From NCBI GenBank assembly GCA_900757235.1, contig CAAENB010000051.1:1-21315 (forward strand): DNA of 21,315 bases. Direction: 5' to 3'. Shown one piece after another: positions 1 through 7,512 of this stretch. The notes under the pieces were generated by a model. That model searched no databases. It was not told where the DNA came from and saw nothing but the letters and a program-made list of their open reading frames with translations. The position numbers and the translations under genes are program-made. This DNA is from an uncultured Collinsella sp. Lineage in GTDB: Bacteria; Actinomycetota; Coriobacteriia; Coriobacteriales; Coriobacteriaceae. Every line of letters starts with the position of its first letter. Position 1 is the stretch's first letter.

Positions 1-23
1 GGTCGCCCCCACTGCGGGCGACC
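1..23 (-). terminator. Probable terminator stem after the HAD remnant
   Basis: An 8-bp perfect inverted repeat (GGTCGCCC at 1-8 and GGGCGACC at 16-23, 7-nt loop) lies 10 bases beyond the stop codon of the leftward HAD remnant. A U-tract would fall left of base 1, outside the window, so the terminator reading is inferred from position and stem only. Confidence 0.5.
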
Positions 24-33
24 CGGCCATTTA

Positions 34-303
34 TTAAATCAACCCAAAATGCTGCATCGCTGTGACGGTACCGTCGTGTGCGACATCGTCGGTCACGTAG
101 TCGGCGAGCGCCTTGACTTCGGGCATGGCGTTGTCCATGGCGACAGCCGTCTCGACAGCGGCGAGCATACCCAGATCGTTGCCGGAATCGCCAAAGCCAA
201 AGGTGCGCGCGTTGCCGGTGCGACCTAGATACGCCAGCGCCCGCGCCAGGCCCACGCCCTTGTCGATGCCCTTGGGGCTCAACTCGCGATTTGTTTGCTG
301 GGC
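34..303 (-). pseudogene. Truncated Cof-type HAD phosphatase (C-terminal half only)
   Basis: The reading frame encodes only the C-terminal part of a HAD-IIB (Cof-like) sugar-phosphatase. Motif III (the lysine in SPKGIDKG) and motif IV (GFGDSGNDLGML) are present, followed by the normal family ending. The N-terminal half with the DxDGT nucleophile, motif II and the cap domain is missing. Reading back from the SPKG motif, the frame stays open for ten codons and then hits a TGA at 304-306. A TTG at 280-282 could serve as a start, but it lies inside the conserved KG motif region and has no convincing Shine-Dalgarno sequence. Full-length members have about 260-280 residues; about 90 remain here. No second half is visible elsewhere in the window; the complete HAD gene at 8662-9489 is a separate paralogue. 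The protein, if made, should be catalytically dead. Confidence 0.75.
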
Positions 304-402
304 TCACTTGGAAGAGCGGCGGTAAACGCATCTCCCGGTTAATCCGGCACCGCCGAAGCGAACCCCACACACGCCCGCCGGCAAGCGGCACGCGCCCGCC
401 AA

Positions 403-443
403 CGCAAAGGTCCGGCGGGACGCACCTAGCATCCCGCCGGACC
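403..443 (-). terminator. Rho-independent terminator of the sugar operon
   Basis: A 12-bp perfect stem (GGTCCGGCGGGA at 409-420, TCCCGCCGGACC at 432-443) with an 11-nt loop lies 33 bases past the esterase stop codon. Read leftward it is followed by a short TTTGCGTT tail. It is the natural end of the eight-gene leftward operon. The remaining bases, 304-402, show no gene. Confidence 0.75.
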
Positions 444-476
444 GTCACTCGTCCAGGAGGTCGCCGCGACGAGCCC

Positions 477-1568
477 CTAGATCTTCGCAAGCTCCTCGGA
501 GATGACGCGACAGACATCCTCAGCCTGAGGCATCACGCCGTACATCTCGAAGAAGCCGTGGTCGCAGCCGCGATAACGAATCGCAGTGACGTCAACGCCC
601 GCATCCTGCAGCCTCTTCGCGAACAGCTCGTCCTGATAGCGCAGATAGTCATACTCGGAAGAGATGATGACCGTGCGGGGGAACGCGCTCACGTCCTCCG
701 CGAACAGCGCGGAAATCAGCGGGTCGAGCATCTTGTCCGCATCGCCGTTGACGTACATGGGCGGAAGGTCGTTGTTGGCGAGGCGAATGCGATCAACCCT
801 GCTCAGCGCCTCGGGCCTCTGCTCATCCACGACCTCGTACAGGTCATAGGACCACTCATCCGGAACGGGACCGCCATCAACGAGCGGATAAAGCTCGACA
901 ACCGCCTTGATCCTATCCGCGTGAGAGCCCTCGAGCACGACGGCATTCGACAGGCTGCCACCCGCAGAGTCACCAGCCACGGCAATGCGAGTCGCATCAA
1001 CGCCCAGCTCGTCAGCGTGATCGACAAGCCAGTCGAGCGTCTTCACGCAGTCCTCGACGCCACCGGGGAACATCGTCTCGGGAGACAAGCGGTACTCCGG
1101 ATAGATCGCGACGCAACCCGTGCGCTCCACGATGTCGCGCAGGCAGTTCTCGTACTGGCCGATGTTGCCCACCATGAACCCGCCGCCATGGATGAACACG
1201 AGCGCGGCAGACCCATCCTCGCGCCCCTCCGGCGTGAAGATGTGCAGCGGAATGCCCTTGTCGCCGAAGTTCATGACGACGGTCTTCTTGGCAACGTTCG
1301 CGCCCCTCACGACGTGGGTCTCCTTGTTGGGCGCGGAGCGCCACGCGATCACGTCCACCGGTCCGGCCGGCGCCGACCCCGCCGCAGGAGTCGCAGCGAG
1401 CTTCGCGTGCGCACGAGCATAGACGCGCGGATCGAGCACGTGCTCGCGGTCGTCACCCGGCACGGGCTTCAGCATCAGCCTCAGGCCGTTAGGCTCGACA
1501 ACCTCCCTCGCGCCACTCTCAAGCACCTCAAGCTCGGAAGTGGGGTACTTCCTATCCTCGGCGCTCAT
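477..1568 (-). CDS. Alpha/beta hydrolase, HSL/acetyl-esterase family
   Basis: This 363-residue protein is a serine esterase of the hormone-sensitive-lipase (alpha/beta hydrolase fold 3, Aes-like) family. The oxyanion-hole motif HGGG is at 127-130 and the nucleophile elbow GDSAGG at 199-204 (Ser201). The acid is probably Asp307 (SEYDYLR) and the base His337 (CDHGF). There is no signal peptide, so it should act in the cytoplasm on short acyl esters. The start ATG at 1566-1568 lies 2 bases after the aldo/keto reductase stop, implying translational coupling; longer in-frame extensions only run into that upstream gene. About 120 residues precede the hydrolase core, somewhat long for the family. 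Its place as last gene of a sugar operon suggests removal of acetyl or other acyl groups from an imported carbohydrate. That role is inference, and the true substrate is unknown. Confidence 0.88.
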   Translation of the reverse strand: MSAEDRKYPTSELEVLESGAREVVEPNGLRLMLKPVPGDDREHVLDPRVYARAHAKLAATPAAGSAPAGPVDVIAWRSAPNKETHVVRGANVAKKTVVMNFGDKGIPLHIFTPEGREDGSAALVFIHGGGFMVGNIGQYENCLRDIVERTGCVAIYPEYRLSPETMFPGGVEDCVKTLDWLVDHADELGVDATRIAVAGDSAGGSLSNAVVLEGSHADRIKAVVELYPLVDGGPVPDEWSYDLYEVVDEQRPEALSRVDRIRLANNDLPPMYVNGDADKMLDPLISALFAEDVSAFPRTVIISSEYDYLRYQDELFAKRLQDAGVDVTAIRYRGCDHGFFEMYGVMPQAEDVCRVISEELAKI

Positions 1569-1570
1569 GG

Positions 1571-2515
1571 CTAGCCGATCTTCAGCTCGTCGAGCCTGGC
1601 GTCGAGCTTGGCCATCTCGTCGGCGGAAAGCTCCCACTCGAACGTCTCGCAGTTCTGAATCGCGTGGGCGTCCGTGCGCACGCCCACGAGAGCGGTGCCC
1701 ACGTACTCCTTCTGGGTGCTCCAGTTCACGGCAACCTGCGCCACGGGTTTGTCGTGGGCCTCGGCGATCTCGTCCATGACCTTGAGCAGCTCCTGGACGC
1801 GCGAGAACTTGGGCTCCCGGAAGTAGTCGTAGAAGCCACCGCGGACGTCGCCTTCCTCGAACTTCGTCAGCTCGCGGAACTTGCCCGACAGGATGCCCGC
1901 GCCAAGGGAGCCATAGGTGAAGGAGTCGATGCCACGCTCGTAGCCCCACTTGATGAGGTCCTCGGAGGAGCGGTCAACCATAGAGTAGGGCGGCTGCTGG
2001 ACGTCAATCTGAGCGACCTTCTCGCACTCCTCGATCATCTCGGTCGTGAAGTTGGAGACGCCGATGTGGCGAATCTTGCCCTGCTCCTTGAGGAGCTGGA
2101 GGGCGCACATCGTCTCGGAGAACGGAGTCTTAGCGTCGGGCCAGTGCACGAAGTAGAAGTCGATGTAGTCGGTGCGGAGGTTGCGCAGCGAGCTCTCGAC
2201 CTCCCTCATGATGTTCTTGAACGAGGAGTCGCGGTCATAGCCGGCGGCGCTGGTGATCAGGCCAACCTTGGTCGAGAGCAGGTAGCTCTCTCTGTCGACG
2301 CCCCTGAGCGCGTTGCCGACGACCTTCTCGGACGTGCCGTTGCCATAGCACGGCGCGGTGTCGATGAGGTTGACGCCGTGATCGAGCATGGTGCGGATGG
2401 CGGACATGCTGGCGGCGTCATCGTTCTCACCAAAGGAGTCGCCGCCGATCGCCCAGGTGCCCACAGCGAGCTGGGAGACGTCGACATCGGAATTCTTGAG
2501 GTGCGTGTAGCGCAT
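1571..2515 (-). CDS. Aldo/keto reductase
   Basis: A 314-residue TIM-barrel aldo/keto reductase that would use NAD(P)H to interconvert a carbonyl and an alcohol. The catalytic tetrad is visible: Asp52 and Tyr57 (IDTAPCYGNG), Lys83 (STKVGL) and His124 (YFVHWPD). The GVSNF motif and the cofactor-binding C-terminal region are also present, and the length is normal for the family. The start ATG has a good Shine-Dalgarno sequence (AGAAGGAGAG). The gene follows PTS EIID after a 97-base gap holding a strong hairpin and precedes the esterase by 2 bases. Within the operon it may reduce or oxidise a sugar, a polyol or a sugar-derived aldehyde; the substrate cannot be inferred from these motifs. Family membership is certain, the physiological role is not. 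Confidence 0.92.
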   Translation of the reverse strand: MRYTHLKNSDVDVSQLAVGTWAIGGDSFGENDDAASMSAIRTMLDHGVNLIDTAPCYGNGTSEKVVGNALRGVDRESYLLSTKVGLITSAAGYDRDSSFKNIMREVESSLRNLRTDYIDFYFVHWPDAKTPFSETMCALQLLKEQGKIRHIGVSNFTTEMIEECEKVAQIDVQQPPYSMVDRSSEDLIKWGYERGIDSFTYGSLGAGILSGKFRELTKFEEGDVRGGFYDYFREPKFSRVQELLKVMDEIAEAHDKPVAQVAVNWSTQKEYVGTALVGVRTDAHAIQNCETFEWELSADEMAKLDARLDELKIG

Positions 2516-2533
2516 GTTCTCTCCTTCTAATGG

Positions 2534-2570
2534 GGCGGCACGCGTCGAATGTCCTCGATCGCGTGCCGCC
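2534..2570 (-). promoter_or_regulatory. Strong intercistronic hairpin between EIID and aldo/keto reductase
   Basis: An 11-bp perfect stem (GGCGGCACGCG at 2534-2544 with CGCGTGCCGCC at 2560-2570) continues, after a one-base bulge, into 4 more pairs (TCGA at 2545-2548 with TCGA at 2555-2558). In the leftward direction the stem is followed by CCCCATTAG, with no U-tract. It is therefore unlikely to be a full terminator. It may act as an RNA stability or processing element that sets PTS mRNA levels apart from those of the two downstream enzymes. Confidence 0.6.
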
Positions 2571-2612
2571 GGGAATTGCCTTAAACAAGCTTCGAATGAT
2601 CCGGAAGCCGCC

Positions 2613-3449
2613 CTACACGATGCCCACGAGGCCGAGGACGAGCGCCAGAATCATGATGCCAACCAGGATGATGTTGACGTTCACGTTCTTCTTGCGCAGG
2701 AGCCAGAGGACGACGAGCGTAAGCCCCAGGGGCACGATGCCCTTGAAGATCGAGTCGAGGTAGGTCTGGATCATGACGGGGTCAGAGTCCTGAACCGGAA
2801 TGGACAGGATCGTGTTGAATTGGACGTTCGCCGCAGTCATGGCACCGATCATCACGAGGCCAACCGTGGAGGTCGCCTTGGTGATGAGCTTCATGAGACC
2901 ACCCTCGTACATCTCGGAGATGAAGTTGGTGCCCATGCTGAAGCCGAGGTAGGTCATGAAGTATCGGCAGAGGATCGACGGGATGTTGTAGATCAGCAGG
3001 AACATGATCGCGCCGAGGGGCGAGCCGCTCATGGCGAGGTTGATGCCAATGCCGGCAGCGATGACACGCAGGACGCCCCAGAAGATTGCGTCACCGATGC
3101 CGGACATCGGGCCCATCAGGGAAACCTTGATGCCGTCGATGGACTCGGTGTCGAAGTCTTCGTGCTGCGAGTTCTCCCTCTCCATGGAGGCGACGAGGCC
3201 CATGGCGAACGTGCCGACGTTCTGGGTAATGTTGTACCAAGTCGTGTGACGCTTCATGGCTTCGGCACGGGCCTCGGGGTCATCGGCGTAGTAGCGGTTA
3301 AGCGCGGGCTGGACGGAGTACAGCCAGCCGTCGGCGCCAGCCTTGACGGAACCGCCGGCGCAGGAGGCGAACACGGAGAAAGAGCGCAGGAAAATGCTGT
3401 TGAGCATCTTCTTGTCTTCAGGGCTCACATTCTTGGTCAGGTTGCTCAT
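2613..3449 (-). CDS. PTS mannose/fructose/sorbose family EIID
   Basis: This 278-residue protein is the EIID membrane subunit of a mannose-family phosphotransferase system. With EIIC it forms the sugar channel through which substrate is phosphorylated by EIIB. Family hallmarks include the N-terminal block after LRSF, the HTTWYNITQNVGTFAMGL segment near 69-86, the region SLMGPMSGIGDAIFWG, and hydrophobic segments toward the C-terminus (a span near 255-278 ends the protein). The start ATG at 3447-3449 overlaps the EIIC stop (ATGA), as is usual for coupled IIC/IID pairs. An in-frame extension upstream would lie inside EIIC and is rejected. Sugar specificity cannot be predicted from sequence; members take mannose, fructose, sorbose, N-acetylgalactosamine, gluconate-type and glycated substrates. 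Confidence 0.95.
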   Translation of the reverse strand: MSNLTKNVSPEDKKMLNSIFLRSFSVFASCAGGSVKAGADGWLYSVQPALNRYYADDPEARAEAMKRHTTWYNITQNVGTFAMGLVASMERENSQHEDFDTESIDGIKVSLMGPMSGIGDAIFWGVLRVIAAGIGINLAMSGSPLGAIMFLLIYNIPSILCRYFMTYLGFSMGTNFISEMYEGGLMKLITKATSTVGLVMIGAMTAANVQFNTILSIPVQDSDPVMIQTYLDSIFKGIVPLGLTLVVLWLLRKKNVNVNIILVGIMILALVLGLVGIV

Positions 3450-4258
3450 GCGAAGAAATCCTCCTCGTCGCTGGTTACAGAGTCGTTGGAAACGGCCTGG
3501 GTGGCCAAGCCCTTCTTGGTGAGATCGAAAATCTCCTTGTCGCGGAGGGCGGAGGCAACCGCGATGATGACGCCGAGAACCGCGATGGCGATCATCGGGA
3601 GGCCGAGGTACTGGTAGAGCGTGAAGCCCAGGAAGAAGTAGATGCTGAGCTCGGTGCTCCACAGCATCTGGAGCAGGAGCGCCATACCAACGGCGGGCAG
3701 GAGGGCGCCCACGGCGTTGAGGCCGCTCATGACATTGGCCGGAATCTGGTTGACAATGGCGGCAACGGGCTCAGCGCCAAGGTAAACGCCGAGGAAGGCG
3801 ATGAGGCCAAAGGCGGCGTACTTAACGAACCAGAGAACGAAGTGCTGAAGCGCGAGGCCCTTCTCGTTGCCCTCGGCGGCCATCTTGTCAAAGGTGGCGG
3901 CGAAGAACGCGAGGAACACGTTGTTCATGAAGATCGAGAGGAACGCGGTGACGACGCCAACGGGAACGGCCAGCGTGATGGCGGCGCCTTGGTCGATGCC
4001 GGCGCCAACGGTGAAGGCGACGGCGAGGGCGGTCGCGGTAACGGGCTCGGCGGAGATGGCGCCACCGATGTTAACCGCGCCCATGAAGATTGCCTCGAGA
4101 GAGGCACCGATGATGACACCGGTCTTGACGTCGCCCATCAGAAGGCCCGCAACGAGGCCGACCACGAGAGGACGCTCGATCATACACTGACCGAGAACCC
4201 AGTTGCCGCCGTAGCAAATCAGCACGGTCAACCAGGCCATTACTGCTAACCCAATCAT
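3446..4258 (-). CDS. PTS mannose/fructose/sorbose family EIIC
   Basis: A 270-residue polytopic membrane protein of the EII-Sor (IIC) family. The N-terminal half has typical features: the ERPLVVGLVAGLLMGD region followed by GASLEAIFMGAVNIGG and the AEPVTATALA segment. It forms the substrate-binding core of the transporter with EIID. The start ATG has a good upstream Shine-Dalgarno (AAAGGAAG), 46 bases after the EIIB stop, and its stop overlaps the EIID start by 4 bases. The last residues form an acidic cytosolic tail, SDEEDFFA, closely resembling the tail of the EIIA protein of the same operon (SDGDFFD). Confidence 0.95.
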   Translation of the reverse strand: MIGLAVMAWLTVLICYGGNWVLGQCMIERPLVVGLVAGLLMGDVKTGVIIGASLEAIFMGAVNIGGAISAEPVTATALAVAFTVGAGIDQGAAITLAVPVGVVTAFLSIFMNNVFLAFFAATFDKMAAEGNEKGLALQHFVLWFVKYAAFGLIAFLGVYLGAEPVAAIVNQIPANVMSGLNAVGALLPAVGMALLLQMLWSTELSIYFFLGFTLYQYLGLPMIAIAVLGVIIAVASALRDKEIFDLTKKGLATQAVSNDSVTSDEEDFFA

Positions 4259-4304
4259 TTGACTTCCTTTCTCTCATTTCATTTGACCGCCTGGCCAAAT
4301 CCCC

Positions 4305-4808
4305 TTATTTCTCCGCCGCCTCGATCAGACTCTTGAGAGGAGTCTTGGGATTGGACGGGATAAGCTGATGGAAAACCGGAATACCCTGCTCGCAAAGCTC
4401 CTTCGCGGCCTCGAGCTCATCCGGGTTGAGCATGATCGTGGAGTTGAGGGCGACCTTGCTATCCGGATCGGACTTGTCGAAGCGGCCGACATTGGCAACG
4501 TTCACGCCCTCGATCTTGCCCGGTGCGCCTTTAACGAGCTCAAGCACGTCACGCACGCAGTTGGTGAGCGCGAAGATGCGCATGGAGTCCGCACGCGGAT
4601 CGTTCGCGATGCGGCAAGCATCCGGAACATCCTTGACGAGGAGCTTCTGGCCCGCCGGCGTACCCATGGAAAGCGTCATGCGAAGGGCATCGCTCTCCAC
4701 GGCGTGCTTGTTGGCGACGATGATCCTGGTGGTGTTGAGCTCCTTGGTCCACACCAGGGCGACCTGCCCGTGAATCAGACGGTCATCGACTCGAACCTGA
4801 ACAATCAT
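4305..4808 (-). CDS. PTS mannose/fructose/sorbose family EIIB
   Basis: A 167-residue cytoplasmic EIIB component. The N-terminal motif DDRLIHGQV carries the phosphorylated histidine, His13, which receives phosphate from EIIA and passes it to sugar bound by EIIC/EIID. The rest matches the family, including LNSTIMLNPDELEAAKELCEQG and the conserved IPVFHQLIP end. Length is normal. Shine-Dalgarno AAGGAGAGG precedes the ATG. EIIB and EIIA are separate genes here, rather than a fused IIAB as in E. coli ManX. Confidence 0.95.
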   Translation of the reverse strand: MIVQVRVDDRLIHGQVALVWTKELNTTRIIVANKHAVESDALRMTLSMGTPAGQKLLVKDVPDACRIANDPRADSMRIFALTNCVRDVLELVKGAPGKIEGVNVANVGRFDKSDPDSKVALNSTIMLNPDELEAAKELCEQGIPVFHQLIPSNPKTPLKSLIEAAEK

Positions 4809-4837
4809 TGTTTCCTCTCCTTACTTATTAGTGCTCT

Positions 4838-5266
4838 CTAATCGAAGAAGTCTCCGTCGGACCCCTCGTTGTCCGCGGCCTTGCTCGGAGGCTCGACGAC
4901 CTGCATCGTCGCCCTCGCCAGCTCGACGCTCTGCTTGATCGAATCTGCCGTGACCGGCTCAGCGCCGAGGAGCGCCTCGATCACGAGGCCGAGGTTCATA
5001 CCGGTAACATGGACGATCCCGCGCTTCTCCGGCTCCATGAGGACGACCTTCTGGAAGACGGAGCCACCGTAGATGTCGGTGAAAATGATGGCCTCGTCCT
5101 CAGGGCCCACCGAGTCAATAAACGCCTGGATGCGAGGGGTGAAATCGGAGTCGTCCACGTAGCAGTCAACTGCTTCCACCATGTCCGCCATACCGGTCAG
5201 GATCTCGATCGAGCTCCTGATTCCGCTTGCGAGGTGACCGTGCGACGCGACAAGAACTTTCTTCAT
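4838..5266 (-). CDS. PTS mannose/fructose family EIIA
   Basis: A 142-residue EIIA-Man fold protein. The motif VASHGHLASG near the N-terminus contains the predicted phospho-acceptor His9, which takes phosphate from HPr. FTDIYGGSVFQK (about 62-73) and VTGMNLGLVIEALL (about 87-100) are other family blocks. It starts 10 bases after the aldolase stop codon with Shine-Dalgarno TAGGAGAG overlapping that stop, so the two are probably co-translated. The C-terminus adds a short disordered linker ending in SDGDFFD, which resembles the EIIC tail and is not needed for the EIIA fold. Confidence 0.95.
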   Translation of the reverse strand: MKKVLVASHGHLASGIRSSIEILTGMADMVEAVDCYVDDSDFTPRIQAFIDSVGPEDEAIIFTDIYGGSVFQKVVLMEPEKRGIVHVTGMNLGLVIEALLGAEPVTADSIKQSVELARATMQVVEPPSKAADNEGSDGDFFD

Positions 5267-5276
5267 CGAGTCTCTC

Positions 5277-6131
5277 CTAGAGCGAATAGTGGTTGGGGTT
5301 CAGAAGCTGGATCTTGCTTGCGACGAACGCGCGCATGTCGGGGGCGGCGTCCATCAGGAGGCCAACGCCGTTGCCGTCGTTCTTGCCGGAGCTGATGTCC
5401 TTCTCGAAGGCGCGGTACATGGAGCGGAAGTACTCCGTGGCGATGTTGAACTTGCTCATGCCGAGGTTCACGGCCTCCTGGAGCTGCTCGTCGGGGATGT
5501 CGGAGCATCCGTGCATGACGAGGGGGACGCTGACGGCCTCCCTGCAGGCCTTGATGCGCTCCATGTCGAGGTTCGGGACCTTGACGTAGGGGCCGTGGGC
5601 GTTGCCGACGGCGATGGCGAGCGAACCACAGCCGGTGCCCTCGACGAACTCCTCGGCGAGGTTCGGGTCGGTATAGTGGTCGCTGTTCACGAAGTCGTTG
5701 GCGTCGGAGCCGTTGCCGACGTGGCCGAGCTCGGCCTCGATGTCAACGTCGAAGATCTTGGCGACCTGGACGACGTCCTTCGTGAGCTGGAAGTTCTCCT
5801 CATAGGGAAGCGAGGAGCCGTCGACCATGACGGAGGGGAAACCGGCCTTGACGCCCTTGACGGCGATCTCGTAACCAGCGGAGTGATCCTGGTGGACGGC
5901 GACGGGCACGCTCGCGCGCTCGGCGTAATAGCGGGCGGCGAAGGCGATGATGTCGAGGGCACAGTGGTCCTCGAAGCCGGGCCAGTACTGAATGATGATA
6001 GGCATGTGCTCATCCTCGGCGGCCTGGATCGCATAACGGATGGTCTCCGTGTTGATGACGTTGATCGCGGGCACGCCATAGTGGTGCTCGGTCGCATGTT
6101 GAAGAAGCTCGTTGACCTTGATGAGAGACAT
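5277..6131 (-). CDS. Class II ketose-bisphosphate aldolase (Fba/GatY/KbaY type)
   Basis: A 284-residue zinc-dependent class II aldolase, the family that cleaves fructose-1,6- or tagatose-1,6-bisphosphate to triose phosphates. Metal and catalytic residues are in place: Asp82 and His83 (HQDHSAG), Glu134 (EAELGHVGN), His179 (GNAHGPY) and His208 (LVMHGCSD), with the phosphate-binding NIAT segment near 229-232. The length fits the short GatY/KbaY/AgaY group rather than E. coli FbaA (about 359). The usual HG(A/G)S(D/G) loop reads HGCSD here. It sits directly before the PTS genes, so its substrate should come from the imported sugar after phosphorylation. No sugar-phosphate kinase or isomerase is encoded alongside, so a housekeeping phosphofructokinase or an unusual monophosphate substrate would be needed. 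Shine-Dalgarno AAAGGAAG precedes the ATG. Confidence 0.93.
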   Translation of the reverse strand: MSLIKVNELLQHATEHHYGVPAINVINTETIRYAIQAAEDEHMPIIIQYWPGFEDHCALDIIAFAARYYAERASVPVAVHQDHSAGYEIAVKGVKAGFPSVMVDGSSLPYEENFQLTKDVVQVAKIFDVDIEAELGHVGNGSDANDFVNSDHYTDPNLAEEFVEGTGCGSLAIAVGNAHGPYVKVPNLDMERIKACREAVSVPLVMHGCSDIPDEQLQEAVNLGMSKFNIATEYFRSMYRAFEKDISSGKNDGNGVGLLMDAAPDMRAFVASKIQLLNPNHYSL

Positions 6132-6245
6132 CTTTGTCTTCCTTTCACTTGGATAACCATTGGATTGGACAGTTCTCAGCTCGTCAGCTGGTTGAACACG
6201 AAGAGAAGCGCGAAGCAGGCAGGCGCTTGCAAAACGCGGTGGAAC

Positions 6246-7448
6246 CTATGCGGCCGACTGGCCCTCAGGCTGTGGCGCTGCGCTTCGACGCCACAGCACG
6301 TACGCCACAAAAGCAACGACCGCAGCAATCGTTGAAGCGAGGGCGAAGGCCAGAAAACCCGCGTGCGTGCCGAGCGCGTCGCACGCCCAACCGCCAAACA
6401 GGTTCGCAACCACGACGGACAGACCGCTCTGAACCATCGCGAAGGCGCTCTGACCTCGAGCGCGACAATCCTCGTAAGTGTGGTTGGCAATGTAGGTAAC
6501 GCAGGAGTAGTAGACGGTCATGTAACTCACGCTCTGCAGCAGCTGGCCGCAGATCATGACCGGGACGATGCCGGTGCCCACGAGCACGAGCCTGAGCGCC
6601 GCCATGAAGCAGGAAAAGATCAGGAGGTTCATCTCGCCGAAGCGCCTGACCAGCTTGGAGGAAACGAGCAGGATGGGGATCTCGCTCGCAGCGGAGACCG
6701 CACTCAGGACGCCCACGAGGTTCTGACCCTCGCCAAGCTCGACCGCGTAGCGGCCCAAGAACGCCCCGATGAAGCCAATCGCGGCCGAACTGATGAAGGC
6801 GAAGACCAAGACGAAGGCGATCTCATTGCTGGTAAACAGCGAGAGGAGGCCCTTTCCGTGGGAGACCTTGGGATCGTCCGCGGCATTGGCGCGAATTCCC
6901 GCCTCGGGGAGGCGCCACATGTGAGCCGCGAAGACCACCAGCGCGGCAGAGACCACCGCGAACTGGATTTGAGGAGCCATGTCGAGCAGCCGACCGACGA
7001 TCAGGACGACGATGGCATAGCCGATAGTGCCACCCATGCGAATGCGAGAAAAGTCCAGGCCAGAGCGATCCGCGAGCTCGATGACGAGGGAGTCGCTCAG
7101 GGGCAGGAGCCCCGAGAAAAACGCCGAGAACGCAAAGGTTACGAGAAGGACCGGGACGAACGTCGACGCCAGGTAATACAGCGGAGCGAGTACCGCCGCC
7201 GCAAGGCAGAGGATCACGATGACCGCGCGGCGGCGCCTGAGCTTGTCGGCGATCGTCGACCAGAGCGGCTGGATGGCGAGCGCACACACCGGGGTCGCCG
7301 CGAGGAGGATGCCGGTCTGGGCTGCGCTGAGGCCGAGGCTCGTGTAGTGAGCGGAGAGGAACGGCGAGTACACGCCCGCGCAGACCCAGTAGAGGACGTT
7401 CGCGAAGAACAGCGAAGTCATGCTTGCGTTTGTCCTGGCGTTGTGCAT
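6246..7448 (-). CDS. MFS sugar permease, LacY/PPP-like
   Basis: A 400-residue major facilitator superfamily transporter with about 12 predicted membrane spans. The loop between spans 2 and 3 carries the degenerate MFS motif ADKLRRRRAV. The overall pattern (FFANVLYWVCAGVYSPFL at the start, a DRSGLDFSRIRMGGTIGYA block mid-protein) resembles the LacY/phenylpropionate-permease branch that moves sugars or small acids with protons. The chosen ATG at 7446-7448 has Shine-Dalgarno AAGGGAG; a longer open frame reaches 7541 without a ribosome site. It is the first gene of the leftward operon, 114 bases before the aldolase. A symporter beside a complete PTS is unusual. It could import a second form of the substrate, export a product, or be a sugar-efflux system. 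Confidence 0.85.
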   Translation of the reverse strand: MHNARTNASMTSLFFANVLYWVCAGVYSPFLSAHYTSLGLSAAQTGILLAATPVCALAIQPLWSTIADKLRRRRAVIVILCLAAAVLAPLYYLASTFVPVLLVTFAFSAFFSGLLPLSDSLVIELADRSGLDFSRIRMGGTIGYAIVVLIVGRLLDMAPQIQFAVVSAALVVFAAHMWRLPEAGIRANAADDPKVSHGKGLLSLFTSNEIAFVLVFAFISSAAIGFIGAFLGRYAVELGEGQNLVGVLSAVSAASEIPILLVSSKLVRRFGEMNLLIFSCFMAALRLVLVGTGIVPVMICGQLLQSVSYMTVYYSCVTYIANHTYEDCRARGQSAFAMVQSGLSVVVANLFGGWACDALGTHAGFLAFALASTIAAVVAFVAYVLWRRSAAPQPEGQSAA

Positions 7449-7512
7449 CGTGCTTCTCCCTTCTTGCTCGCCGGGTGCCTGTCTGGGCTTCGAAGTGATT
7501 CGCCATCTAGCG

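Noticed and set aside
5289..6335. A 348-codon plus-strand frame opposite the aldolase
   Set aside because: Antisense of an aldolase with all metal ligands; low-complexity Val/Asp/Gly translation and no ribosome site.
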